Below, piece by piece: positions 1 through 10,261 of a stretch of DNA of 64,000 bases. The notes beneath the pieces are model-generated. The model was not told the DNA's origin. It was given only the letters and a program-made list of their open reading frames with translations, and made no database searches. The position numbers were made by a program, and so were the translations under genes. The stretch comes from Prosopocoilus inquinatus (taxonomy: Eukaryota > Arthropoda > Insecta > Coleoptera > Lucanidae): assembly GCA_036172665.1 (NCBI GenBank), contig CM069877.1, forward strand, positions 11,552,501 through 11,616,500, in the 5' to 3' direction. Within the stretch, counting starts at the first letter, position 1, and every line of letters begins with the position of its first letter.

Positions 1-430
1 AGAAAATTGCATAATCTCAATGAATCGTAAGAAATCTCATCATATCTAATAAAAAAGTGCCCTTAACGCCTGCAATATGGGCAACCGCATAAACACCTGT
101 GCTCGGCAAGTAGCCTACACCAAGGGTTCTTCTTTCAAGCCAATTATTTTTTTTTCCTTTTTTGAAAAAATCTAATTTACTGTTTTTTTTTATTGAACAG
201 ACGTGTTATTAAGATTAATTGTTTATAATTATTTTAGATAGTAAAATAAAAAACTAAGAAAATTGCATAATCTCAATGAATCGTAAAAAATCTCATCACG
301 CCTCCTATAATAAAAAGTGCCCTTAACGCCTGCAATATAGGCAACCGCATAAACGCCTGGCGCGTCGGGTTGCCTACACTAAGGATTCTTTTTCAAGCTA
401 ATTTATTATTTTTTTTAAACAAACAGGCGT
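1..430. repeat. Two tandem copies of a ~256-bp repeat with hairpin core
   Basis: The first 40 bases recur nearly unchanged from position 257, so the period is about 256 bp; the left copy may continue outside the window. Each copy has a core reading ATAGGCAACC (or ATGGGCAACC), a loop of about 30 nt and then a partner such as GGTTGCCTACAC, which would fold into a hairpin. The same core occurs in the arrays at 45.7-47.1 kb and 48.9-49.9 kb. No coding potential was seen. Confidence 0.75.
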
Positions 431-1260
431 ATTATTAAGATGTTTGTTTATTATTCTTGCATTTTGGTTTTAAAAACTTCTTTGTAGTAGTGCAACGGTG
501 AATATGCTGTTACCGGACAGATACATATTTGATGAAATTCTTGAGTACTCAGAATCTTGCCCTGGGTATCAGAAACCCTAGCTATGGCACTGCGAAATAC
601 TCACAAAAGTTATAAAATTCACAGTACAGTTTTCAATGAGGGCGCTGTCCTTCTATAATACACAGAAAATTAAATAGGATAATATAAAACAGATCTTGTT
701 AATAGACCAAAAAGAACCCTCGTTGATACTTAATTGGTTAATAATTTATTCTAGAAGGTCGAATCTATAAAGGGTATATACTTTCAAAAAACGGGACTTT
801 TTTAAAACTCTGCGGGACACGGGACAAATTGTTAAAAACCGGGACTGTCCCACCAAAATCGTGACGTATGGTCACCTTACAGTATTTTATAAATTCTTCT
901 TTGATGAATGGTTTTTTTTTGTTGTAGAATATTTTCAACTTAATTTTTTAACTTAACACAGATATAGCCTTATTTTCTTAATTATTTCCTTTTTTTTTTC
1001 AAATTAAAATATTTGTTTTTGTGCATAACTTTACGAAGAATTTCGTTCTGTTTTTTTTTATACTATAGTTTTTATTCTCGGCAGAATTTTATTTCTCTTT
1101 GACTCTTTTCAATTTCTGGCAATGATTTTTATCACTGCTCTTTTATTGAAAAGAAAAAAAAAACAGGTAGGTGTTTATTAATTAATATAATTCAATAATT
1201 TTCTCCGTTATTACACGTGGGACTTAAAAAAGATTAAATTACTAATTTTTGTACGCCTAT
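431..1260. other. Non-coding AT-rich stretch
   Basis: I see no gene, RNA or structured repeat beyond poly-T tracts. If the exons from 1712 belong to a longer gene, this is probably intronic sequence of that gene. Confidence 0.5.
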
Positions 1261-1268
1261 TGCTTCTA

Positions 1269-1632
1269 TTCAGGGGCCTTATTCACGAATGGAAGGAACA
1301 AAAAAAAAGTTACCAACTCGCAAGTGACGCAAGTTCTTAAACTTTACAGATTTAAACAAGTTTTCGTATCTTCCCAATTTCAGAGACCTTTTTCTCGAAT
1401 CGAAGGGGAACAAACTCACAAGAGAACGTGACGTCAAAATGACTTAATTCTCTTACGATTTTGTTTTTTTTTTTTATGAGAAGCTGCGTCATTTTGACGT
1501 CACGTTCTCTTGTGAGTTTGTTCCCCCTCTATTCGAGAACAAGGCCCCTGAAATTGGGAAGATACGAAAACTTGTTTAAATCTGTAAAGTTTAAGAAGTT
1601 GCGTCACTTGCGAGTTGGTCATTTTTTTTTCT
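1269..1632. repeat. Foldback element with ~130-bp inverted arms
   Basis: The arm at about 1306-1440 (around GAGAACGTGACGTCAAAATG) is the reverse complement of about 1487-1620, separated by a short T-rich spacer. Outer pieces containing CAGGGGCCTT also occur in both orientations. The short ORFs here, on both strands, are readings of the palindrome. It looks like a non-autonomous foldback or MITE in an intron upstream of the exon at 1712. No target duplication was defined. Confidence 0.75.
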
Positions 1633-1711
1633 CGACGAAAAATCAATGTGTTAAAGTCAGGGTACGTTTTAATGAAAACAAAAAGTGGCAACCCTGATTA
1701 TGTTTATGTAG

Positions 1712-3712
1712 GTTTCCAGCGGTGTCTTAAAGGAAAACTCAGCACGGGGAAGTCTGTTCGAGGAAATCGACGCCTGCGTACAAAATATTTCAAACTACGA
1801 AAAGGCCACCTCCGCGGTCTATCACTTGCTAACTCAGACCCCCGAAGGTAACTTAACTTCCTCTCTCTAACTCTAATTAAAAAAAAGGAAAAAAGAAACT
1901 CGTTAAAGTTAATGAGAGTTACTTACTTACCCCCCCAGGTGCTGATCAGGTGATCGCTGCGAAGCTCTGCCTGAAATATGCAAGTCTCTACAAGGAACGG
2001 TGCTCCGAGTCAGATCCATCAGTGCTGGAGACTTTCAAGAAGGTGCACGCCCCTCATTTGTAACCACACCCCTTTCTCTACCATTGCGTTCATACATTTT
2101 CAGGTGACGCATAAATACCTGCACATTTCAGGGAGCCACATCCTGCGCAAGTACCAACTCCTCGAAGACGATTACATAAGAATGTTGCCGCATTCACACG
2201 ATTTAATCAACGCCCTGTACATGGACCGCAGGCTTCTCAAGAAATCTTCTTACGACTGCCCAGGTTTACACTTCGAAGCTTTGCCTTTACGTGAACGCGA
2301 AAGTGAAACTGTTTCAGACATAAACAAAGCCGTCGATGAGTTGGGGGCCCTCTTCAAAATAGACGTCCAGGAGAAACGAGCCCAGTTACTCGAGGGTTAC
2401 CTCTCCTCCGGATTAAACGCAGCGTCCACCAGCTTCAACGCCAGTTCATGGACTTTAAAATCGCTGGAAATAAACGACGAGGGTTGTGAATTCGACAATG
2501 ACAATAATATTAAGAGGTGAAGGTTTTTACTCGTTAAGACAATAACCCTTCTTATTTTATGCATTGCATTTTTTAGAGCGCTGTATGTTTGTCGAAGCGG
2601 TGAGCTAACGCACTGGCAGAATTTTCTGTTAACGAAGGGATTCTGCGAGGGGAAAAGCTTGAGCTTCAGGGCGAACGCCCTCAAGTGTTTATGTGCAATT
2701 TCCGATCCTGAGAGCGTCGAGACTCTAACGAATACTCCGTACAGTGCAATCATGTCAGTGTCCCCTCCACATCATAAATCTACAGGTTTTTATTTTGTTT
2801 TATACTTGTAGTGAAGACGCAGAGACGTTGTCTATCCTTAGCGACTTGCAATCTCTGGGGTTTTCAATCGACGTCGAGAGACTAAACAAGCACAAAATGG
2901 TTTTATTAAAACGCTTGTCTCAGGACGTAGAGAATCCGCTCTCAGTAAAAGCAATGACTTCCATCTGCATAAGATACAAAGTCGACGAGTTGGTTTACTG
3001 GGAGAAAATAGTTGAAGCATCGATCAGGCTAAAGCTGGTCAGTGCTGAGTTGCATCGATAACCTTGAGCTTTCAATCAAAATTGATTTCAGCATGAAAAC
3101 TTGAGAAACTGTCTGAATTTTCTGAAAACCGTCAGCACTGTTAGGCACAGGAAGATCTACACGGATGCCTGGCAGACCGCAATCGATCATTCCTTCAGTG
3201 TCCTCGTCAGCACCAATAAAGAAAACGTTTATAACGCATGCATCGAAAACATTCTTTTATTACAAGTAAGCAAGTCATTTCGTATTTTTTTTAATTTATT
3301 TATTTTTGTAAATCAGAAAACCGCTTTAATGTTTTAGTCATGTCCTGTCCTATTCGCTCTCGATTTAAAAAAGGCCTTCAAGTCCTGCTATGAACTTCAA
3401 TTATTCGAATTCGCAGCCATCTTACTTCAGTATTTACAAAACGAAGAGCATCAGCTCCAATGTGCCAAGGTACAAAGCACATTTTCTGGTAATATAATAT
3501 TCCAATACTGTATATACGCTTTTGATTTTGCAGGAAATTCTGCAGAGCCACCCAGATGGTCTCCTGATGAACATCAAGAAACTTTCCAAGCGAGGAATAT
3601 GGGGGACTTCTTGTGTAAGTAATGCACAACAGTCTAGTAATGCAGCATGAAGTTAGTTTGATAGAAAATCTTTTTGCAGGTTTTAGATCTTTTGTCGTCG
3701 ATGATTGCGTAA
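1712..3712 (+). CDS. KNTC1: C-terminal part of a kinetochore-associated protein 1 / Rough deal-like gene
   Basis: Nine exons join into one open frame: 1712-1847, 1939-2042, 2104-2516, 2577-2753, 2812-3037, 3092-3265, 3338-3469, 3534-3614 and 3680-3712 (TAA). They total 1476 nt, 491 codons plus stop, and every junction has GT/AG ends with matching phase. The product is helical and solenoid-like. Stretches around YEKATSAVYHLL, ADQVIAAKLCLKYA and DINKAVDELGALFKIDV resemble the C-terminal region of KNTC1/Rod, the subunit of the Rod-Zw10-Zwilch complex that recruits dynein and checkpoint proteins to kinetochores. The first exon begins mid-protein, so the start and most of this very large protein would lie upstream of the window or beyond repeat-filled introns. 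An AATAAA lies at 3719-3724. The gene structure is secure; the family name rests on remembered similarity. Confidence 0.6.
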
Positions 3713-3739
3713 TTATTAAATAAAGATTACTCTTTACTT

Positions 3740-4310
3740 GTGTCTTTGCCTTCTTGGGTTTCTTGTTTTGCTTGTAAAAACGGTTTTTCGAAAATGGAAA
3801 AAAAGTTTGAAGTTATTTCATCTAGTCTTATTTTAACCCAGATGGTGATGGATCGTCTTTTGGATAATGCCATACCTCAGTTACCTTTTCAATTTGGTTT
3901 TATTCAGAAATCGGTAGGTGACTTTATTTGTTCTTTACCAGTAAGGCCCGATTTCATAATCGAACTAAAGGAGACTTTAAAATAAAAGTCACAGTCATGT
4001 ATCTAGAAAGATGCGAAACGTAGTTATGTGTACATCAGAATGTGACTTTTATTTAAAGTCTCCCTTACTTTGATTATGAAATCGGGCCTAATATGATTTA
4101 TACTACTACATTACTACATTAGATGCTTTTAATAATTTTCATCCAAAAATTCGATTTACCTTAGAAAAAGAAACTAACAATTCAGTTCCATTTCTTGATA
4201 TTAAATTAATAAAATTAGAAAATAATGCGATCATATTAGATTGGTATCAAAAACCAAGACATTCAGGCAGACCGGCTTACATATGTATACGACTGACACT
4301 GACATTTGCA
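3740..4310 (+). pseudogene. Penelope-like element reverse transcriptase remnant
   Basis: Two fragments flank a MITE. The left one encodes LPFQFGFIQKSVGDFICSLP, where PLE reverse transcriptases have a YVDD catalytic box; here it reads SVGD, so the first catalytic Asp is gone. The right one encodes DAFNNFHPKIRFTLEKE, then VPFLDIKL and WYQKPRHSGR, which is the typical PLE order (fN..H..l.FT.E.E, FLD, wY.KpT.SgR). Both are on the + strand in RT order. There is no GIY-YIG endonuclease or full RT, so this is a decayed copy. A motif at 4593-4640 just downstream is shared with the ribozyme-bearing insert at 25287. Confidence 0.75.
3945..4088. mobile_element. Tourist-like MITE inside the PLE remnant
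   Basis: This 144-bp element has perfect-looking terminal inverted repeats starting GGCCCGATTTCATAATC, and long inner arms that pair around the AGTCACA/TGTGACTT region. It is flanked by TAA on both sides (3942-3944 and 4089-4091). A 3-bp TAA duplication with GG(C/G)CC ends fits non-autonomous PIF/Harbinger (Tourist) elements. It splits the PLE RT fragment, so it is younger than that insertion. Confidence 0.8.
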
Positions 4311-4592
4311 ATTATTCCAGAAAAGTATTAAAAATTGCATTTTTGCAAAGAATAATCCATGATTTGCTTAAATCGCTATTTCTGGTAGTCGGCTTTAACG
4401 TTTGGTAAACTTTCTATTGGTCTGGTATTCAGAATTAATATAACTCTAGTGTTTTTGGTTATCTCTCCCAATTGCCAAATGCAGGCATGTCGCAAACTCT
4501 ATAAGCTTTCCATAATACTTCAATGCCTCTGTTTCGCCAAAAGTTGCATAAAAACTGTAAAAATTTTAATATTTTCTGTAATTATTTGAACA

Positions 4593-4650
4593 GATAAAAT
4601 AGCGACATCTTGCTATCGCTTTTTGACCTGACATTGCATAAAATTTTTCT
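4593..4650 (+). repeat. Copy of the PLE-associated direct-repeat motif
   Basis: The stretch around AGATAAAATAGCGACATCTT and CTATCGCTTTTTGACCTGAC matches, with few changes, the two direct repeats inside the insert at 25287-25793. Its position downstream of a PLE reverse transcriptase remnant links the ribozyme-bearing repeats to a Penelope-like family. Confidence 0.7.
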
Positions 4651-5752
4651 AAAGTAATTATTTGAATTGGGAAAAATTACACACTTACAACTTGTTTCTT
4701 GCTTAATTTGAAATCCAAGTATTTGACCTTTTTTTCATAGGCAATGTGAAACGCAACAGCGAAACCAAACGATAACTAACATTTGGAACGAACTCCAAAT
4801 CTTCAAGAAGTTTCACAAATAAATTTTTTTGATGTAAAATTTTCACCGATGTTGACATTTTCAAAACAAGCGTCGCTTGGCAACGAACTACAACAAATGA
4901 TCTTAGCGCCTCTTGCGAATGGAGTAAAACCTAATTTCATAAACATAACGGAAATAAAGTTACTAGAATTTCTTGACATGGCTAGCGCTATCTGAAAGTT
5001 GAGAAATCAAGTTTACTTATTTCTTGTCTCTCACACCTCCTGACCCGTACTTTAAAGTGATATAAATTTTCCTATTGAGTCGAACGGGGGTGGCGTTATT
5101 AAATTAACGTCAAAAAAGTGTCTTTTTTTTTTTTGGCGGCGACAGTAATATTCCTTGCGATATTCCAGTGTCCGTTTTAAAGACTATTTTCTTACATGTT
5201 TCATCGGTTTGACTTCAATTATAGGATTTCATTAAAATTTTAATATGTAGAAAATTGTAAAACTAAGCGAAATTTCTATCCGCAACAATGAAAAATTAAA
5301 TTTTTGGCCATAATCTAGCTACATATCACTACATATTCTTTCAGTGTCAGCTATTTTAATAATTTAAAGTTGGCAATTCTGGGTCACTCTAGCGGTTTGT
5401 CGCGAATGCAGTGCTTTTTAGGTTATGTTTATGAATACGCCAGTGTTGCTGCTACCGATAAGATTATGTTGGGTACGTAAATAAATACAAATTTAATTCT
5501 TTTATTAGAAGAACGCTGGCAGAGGTAATTAATTAAAAAAACAAAAAATCTCCCCTTTTCAGTTAAATCGGCGGCAGTTATTTGGTTACAAAACATAACC
5601 TCAATGAAGCGCAAGAATTTTCGGTTTCGCTAATCGATTAACGAAAACAATTGGATGAACGTTGATCCATGGCAACGGTGAAGGGCGCATGCCGCAAAAG
5701 TAAATAAAAGGCGGCGACCCTTCTTGCACTTCTTCGCTTTGGAGACAATCCG
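4651..5752. other. Intergenic region upstream of DNAL1
   Basis: Nothing recognisable. A 70-codon ORF at 4783-4995 has no recognised motif and is not supported as a gene. The DNAL1 promoter presumably lies just before 5753, but no clear TATA box or initiator was identified. Confidence 0.5.
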
Positions 5753-6492
5753 ATGGCTAAACCGACGACGATCAAGGATGCAATCAAGAAGTGGGAGGAA
5801 AAGCACCCCGGACAGAGCATAAGCGAGGCGAAGGAGGTCGGCTTTCAATTCCAGTTTCCACCCATCGAGAAAATGGACAACTCGCTGTCTGTGCTGACAA
5901 GCTGCCAGTCCGTAGGTGAACGCGTAGCTTCTGGTAGCATCACTGATTGCCTTGGTGTTTCAGGAAGCTCAGCCTCAGCACGAACATGATTGAGAAAATC
6001 GCCGGGATTAGCTCGCTGAAGAACCTGAAGATATTATCGCTGGCACGAAATTATATTAAGAACTTTGCAGGCCTGGTACGTCATCTCATTTTGATTTTTT
6101 TTTTTCCCCATCACCTTACAGTCCGTTTTATTTTTTTTAGGAAGGTGTTGGTGATAACTTGGAAGAACTGTGGATTTCGTATAACTTCATTGAAAGAATC
6201 AAGGGGGTGGCAGTGCTGAAAAAGCTGAAAGTTCTGTACATGAGCAACAACCTCGTGAAAGATTGGTCCGAGTTTAATAAGCTGCAAGATATTCCGAACT
6301 TAGAAGATTTATTATTCATTGGTATGTAACACAATGGGTTTACACTTGTAAATATTTACAGAACAATTAAAAACAGGCAATCCGTTGCACGAGAACCTGG
6401 AGGAAAGTGTGTGGAAGGCGGAGGCGACGAAAAGACTTCCGAATCTGAAGAAGTTAGATGGAGAGACGGTCTTGCGAGATGAGGGCGACTAA
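5753..6492 (+). CDS. DNAL1: Axonemal dynein light chain 1 (LC1, leucine-rich repeat)
   Basis: Four exons, 5753-5907, 5964-6075, 6141-6321 and 6377-6492, give 187 aa, against about 190 in vertebrates. The protein starts [17 protein letters not shown] and runs through LRR units, including [46 protein letters not shown] and [14 protein letters not shown]. It ends with the family cap ([14 protein letters not shown]). LC1 binds the motor domain of outer-arm dynein gamma heavy chain and acts at the ciliary or flagellar microtubule, so in an insect it implies chordotonal-neuron or sperm axonemes. The first intron splits a Gln codon (CA|G), fixed by the conserved SCQKLSLSTN junction. The stop is 55 bp from the stop of ZPR1 on the other strand. 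AATAAA lies just downstream, so the 3' UTRs probably overlap. Confidence 0.93.
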
Positions 6493-6547
6493 TTCAAACA
6501 ATTTAAAATTGTTTGATTAATAAAGTACTGCTTGCAGTGCACTGCAC

Positions 6548-8694
6548 TCAATAGTTTTCGGTTTTCATGTCATTTAAACCCAAATCCTCGTTTTGCTCGA
6601 ACGTCCTCTCATAATGCGTTATTCTTAAAGCATCATCCGGAGTGTCATCGTCGTTTAAACTCTGTTGTTGGAAAAATAAAATAATTTCAGAGGGTGCAAC
6701 TAATTTTTAGAAAGCTGGGCACTCACTTGAATGTAGCTGTTTCCAGCCGGATCGTCCAGTATGACTGTGATGGCCTTCCGGCATTCCAGAACGTCGTCGA
6801 ATTTCTTCACAAACTCCTCGAGTTTAATTTTTTTTTCGGGGTCGAACGTATCCCCGACCATGTGCGACTGCTTGGGGTCACTGAGCTGGTCTTTGACGGC
6901 TATCAGCAACCCTTCGACGGTTGTAAACCTTCCACCGAGAGCCCAGGGGCCTACTTCTAACTCAAGTTGCGGAATACTCAACGAACATGTCTCAGACTGT
7001 GGATTTTACAACATTAAGGCCCGATCTTACCACCTCCAGATAAATTTAACCGTCGGTTAATATTCTTGGAAACCTTTGTGCTGATAATAGTTTCCTAGGA
7101 TATTAACCGACGGTTAAATTGGTAAAGTTGTAAGATCGGACCTAAATGTTTTTTAGGGTCGGTTAAATCGCACAATTACCCACCAATCCACTGAATGATA
7201 TTAAACTGTCTGTAGAAAGGTTAGAGGAGGGCGTCACATGTGTGACTTAATAATTTTTATACTAATCTTAATTGAAAACAGAAAATAGGGAGAAACAAAC
7301 CTTGAGCACGTCTCTGGAAAAATCCTTTTTATCATTAATGTCCACTTCCATGTGTAACCCGTGCGGTTGAATCCCACCGCCGGATTTAACTTCATTCGTT
7401 CTGTTACCACAAGAGTCGCATACAGTGGCCATGATTACCACTTCTTTAAAATGGGGTATATCTGTGAAGCAATTAGCGGTTACTTACGCTTGAATGAATG
7501 AATTAAACCACGAGCAACTACCTGTAATTTTCATGTTGGTTTCGCAGAGCATTCCACAGTTATTACAGTTGGTGTTGAACTGGAATATTTCGCCTTCCAG
7601 ATTCTCAAGCGGGAATTCTTCTTCGGTCACCCGATGTAATATCGCATCTTTCTCCGAGTCAATCTGTAAACACCCGTGATTTTTTATTTTAGGAACTCGC
7701 GTTGGTGCAACCAAATACCTCGTTCTGCGTGAAAATACCCAGCTCGTGGTTGTTTTCTTTCGTGCGTATGAAATTGTGCACCATGCATTTGGAATCCTTT
7801 TGGGGGGCGTCGGGGTTTTCGATGAAGCTATTCCCGGATATATCTTCTAAGATCTAAACGACGACGTTGATGATGATTTTATAAACGTGTGGCTAACAAA
7901 GAAATTTAGTTACCATCGTGAACGGTTCATCGAGTTCCTTGAGCTTATTCAATTTTCCTATGAATTTGTCGATCTCCTCGGCTATTTCTGGGTGGTCTAT
8001 CCGCCTGACGGCTTGATCTTGCTCCAACGCGGTTACGGTGCGTGTTATAATTCCTTCGACCGTTGTAATTTCTACAAAACAACACTTAAATAAATTGCCA
8101 GGGGAGTCAAAAGTGCTTGAGGGGGGAATCGCCCCATCTCTTGAGCTTCAGCTTAAGCTTGATTTTTCCTGCTGTTTAGAAATCACCACCGCTTGTCAGT
8201 AATTTCATTGTAAATGTTGGTTAAAGAGATACATACACGATGTTTACAATCATGTTATCTGCTAGATTAATATCAACCAACCTCCTTTTTGACTTCCAGC
8301 TGGTATTTCAAATTCCAACTCGACGATTTTCACACTGGCATAATCGCTCTTGACGACTTGTCTGTTTAAATCTCTGGCGTCCTCGACTTTCAAGTTGAAC
8401 CGTATGCCCTTGTCGGCCACTTGCCCGGCTGATTGCATCTCGTTGTTCTGAAATCCGCACTCGTCGCAGGAGAAGGACATGACGACGACTTCCTTGTAGA
8501 AGGGAATCTTGGTGAGGAGTAGGCGCGTCGTGCCCTGGAACCGCACTCGGCTGCAGTAAAGCGTAAAGCGTGCGTTGTGAATATAACCTTACATTCGCGT
8601 GGCAGTTCATGCACAGGGATTCGATTTCCGTGGCCTCCGGATCTGGATCGTCCGCGCATAAATCACGAAATAAAGGCTTCGCAGTTTCACTCAT
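6548..8694 (-). CDS. ZPR1: Zinc finger protein ZPR1
   Basis: Eight exons on the minus strand: 8694-8593, 8534-8282, 8071-7914, 7853-7719, 7663-7522, 7461-7301, 6996-6727 and 6661-6548. They total 1335 nt, 444 aa, close to the family norm. The duplicated ZPR1 architecture is clear. Zinc finger 1 has CMNC and, after [16 protein letters not shown]; zinc finger 2 has CNNC and, after [15 protein letters not shown]. Each is followed by its beta-rich domain (SAGQVADKG...GSQKG and SGGGIQPHG...). The C terminus ends [11 protein letters not shown]1 is a eukaryotic chaperone-like protein that binds eEF1A and moves between cytoplasm and nucleus in proliferating cells. The start is the Met of MSETAKPLF. 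All four zinc ligand pairs are intact. A MITE occupies the intron before exon 7. Confidence 0.93.
7018..7142. mobile_element. Tourist-like MITE in a ZPR1 intron
   Basis: This 125-bp element has inverted ends GGCCCGATCTTAC / GTAAGATCGGACC and inner arms around TTAACCGTCGGTTAATAT. It is flanked by TAA at 7015-7017 and 7143-7145. The ends resemble the MITE at 3945-4088, so it is probably a related PIF/Harbinger-type family. It sits just upstream of the acceptor for ZPR1 exon 7. Confidence 0.8.
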
Positions 8695-8962
8695 GATCAA
8701 ATCACGTCGTTATGATTTGTAGGTTAGAAACTATGAGAAATCACCTGAAATACGTCACGGCGTTGCCAACCTCTAGTGCACCCACCACATTCGGTGCTGC
8801 CAATGCATGTTTCTTAAATTTCTCTCAATAAAATCCTTAATTTTAGCCTCGCCAATTCTTCACTGATGAATTTTAATTAAATTAATTTAATTATCACATG
8901 TGATGACATAAGAGAGTGTGCCACCAGTTGAAAATAAAAAGATGCAACATTTATAAGCTATT

Positions 8963-9147
8963 GGGCGCGTTCAGCGACTGAGTTGTTTACTCACACAGAG
9001 ATTTGTGATTGGGCGCGTTCAGCGGACGCTCAGCGGCTGAGTTGCTTACTCGGCAATCGTTCGTGATTGGCTATTACCTTCATGTGAGCCAATCACAAAT
9101 GATTGCTGGGTAAGCAGCTCAGCCGCTGAGCATCACTGAACGCGCCC
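8963..9147. mobile_element. MITE-like inverted repeat with duplicated left end
   Basis: The ends are GGGCGCGTTCAGCG and CACTGAACGCGCCC. Inner arms pair CAGCGGCTGAGTTGCTTACT with AGTAAGCAGCTCAGCCGCTG-like sequence (one or two mismatches) and include CCAATCAC/GTGATTGG. The left terminus occurs twice (8963 and 9011), a partial tandem duplication of about 48 bp. The GC-rich ends stand out in this AT-rich region, about 270 bp upstream of ZPR1. No target duplication was defined. Confidence 0.65.
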
Positions 9148-10261
9148 GTTGGCTATTAATTTTTAAAATTTCGAAATTGACATTCTACATTTCAACTTTC
9201 ATGTTCTGTGTATGGTGCGGTGAGAGCAAAAATGTCAGCGGAAACGAATGTATGCGTGCAAGGAGAAAAAGAAACTGAAAAATGTGCTGAGAATCTTCAA
9301 CTCTTTGAATCCAACGAAAATAAAAAATTTCCAAGCGTTAATTTGGTTCTATTTGTCAATTGTCTTTTTATCTACCTGTCAAACATTTTTCTGTCGTCTA
9401 CTTACTTATGAACTCGCCTATACAGTCGTCAAATAATTCTAACCGATTTCCGCCTATTTCTGATAAATAGAGATTGGAATCGCATATTCTGACGTCATCA
9501 ATAAGAGTTTTGTTTGCATAGAAAATTCTTTTTATTACGTTTTTACTGTGTAATCCTTTCGAAAATAATTCGGTTGGGGGGGGGGGGGCGTACAACGATT
9601 GGTTTACGGTAATTCTTCAAAACGAGGCGACACAGTATTGCCAACTCATTCACAAGTTTCAAATTTGTTTTTTTTTTGTAGAAAAAAAAATTGCATTTTG
9701 TCGTTAAAAGTCGTATTATCCAAATTTGTCACACACTTAATAATAATCATAAATTATACTCGACCAACTAAAACAACGAGATTATTGAATTTAATAGTAA
9801 GTTTTGTTTTTTTTTTTTTTCAATTCATTTATTGTTTTATGTTTTTTCTTAATCTTTTTTTATCGATTATCGAGAATATTTCGCAGCAGTTTTGAATTGT
9901 ACGATCGTCATTTGTTTTTCTCTCATTTTCTCGTTGGAGTTATCCATTATCTTTTTTTTTTCAATTTTTTCTTGCTTTTGTGCTGTGATTATGATTCGTC
10001 TTTCTTTATGTATTTTTGTAAATTTCGAATTAGTCAAGTGTTGAATGCATAATGTTTTTTTTTTTTAATGTAACGATTGCCATTAGGAATTTTTATTTTA
10101 CTTTTTCTCCACCGCTAAAAAGTTCTGCGTGCTTTTTTTTAAATTTTTACATTTGCAAATCGTTACAATGGTCTTTTGTTTTTGTTGGTTTTATATTACG
10201 ATTGTGATTTGTCTTTGTTCGTGTGCTTTTTTTTGTAAATTTCGAATTACCGTTGTTTTGA
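9148..10261. other. AT-rich non-coding stretch
   Basis: No supported gene. It contains many poly-T runs and a run of 10 or more G at about 9578. Short T-rich ORFs encoding Phe/Leu-rich peptides are composition artefacts. Confidence 0.55.

Noticed and set aside
3740..3985. 81-codon ORF as an independent gene
   Set aside because: Its end reads into a MITE and its middle matches a PLE reverse transcriptase; it is part of a pseudogene.
5901..5963. Alternative DNAL1 donor at CGTAG|GTGAAC
   Set aside because: It would shift exon 2 out of frame; CCA|GTCCGT keeps the conserved SCQKLSLSTN.
8308..8700. 130-codon minus-strand ORF reading through ZPR1 exons 1-2
   Set aside because: It reads through the intron and out of frame with zinc finger 1; the spliced model restores [10 protein letters not shown] and the second CxxC.
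9578..9590. G-run as a possible G-quadruplex
   Set aside because: A single G homopolymer without further G tracts; not enough for a quadruplex claim.
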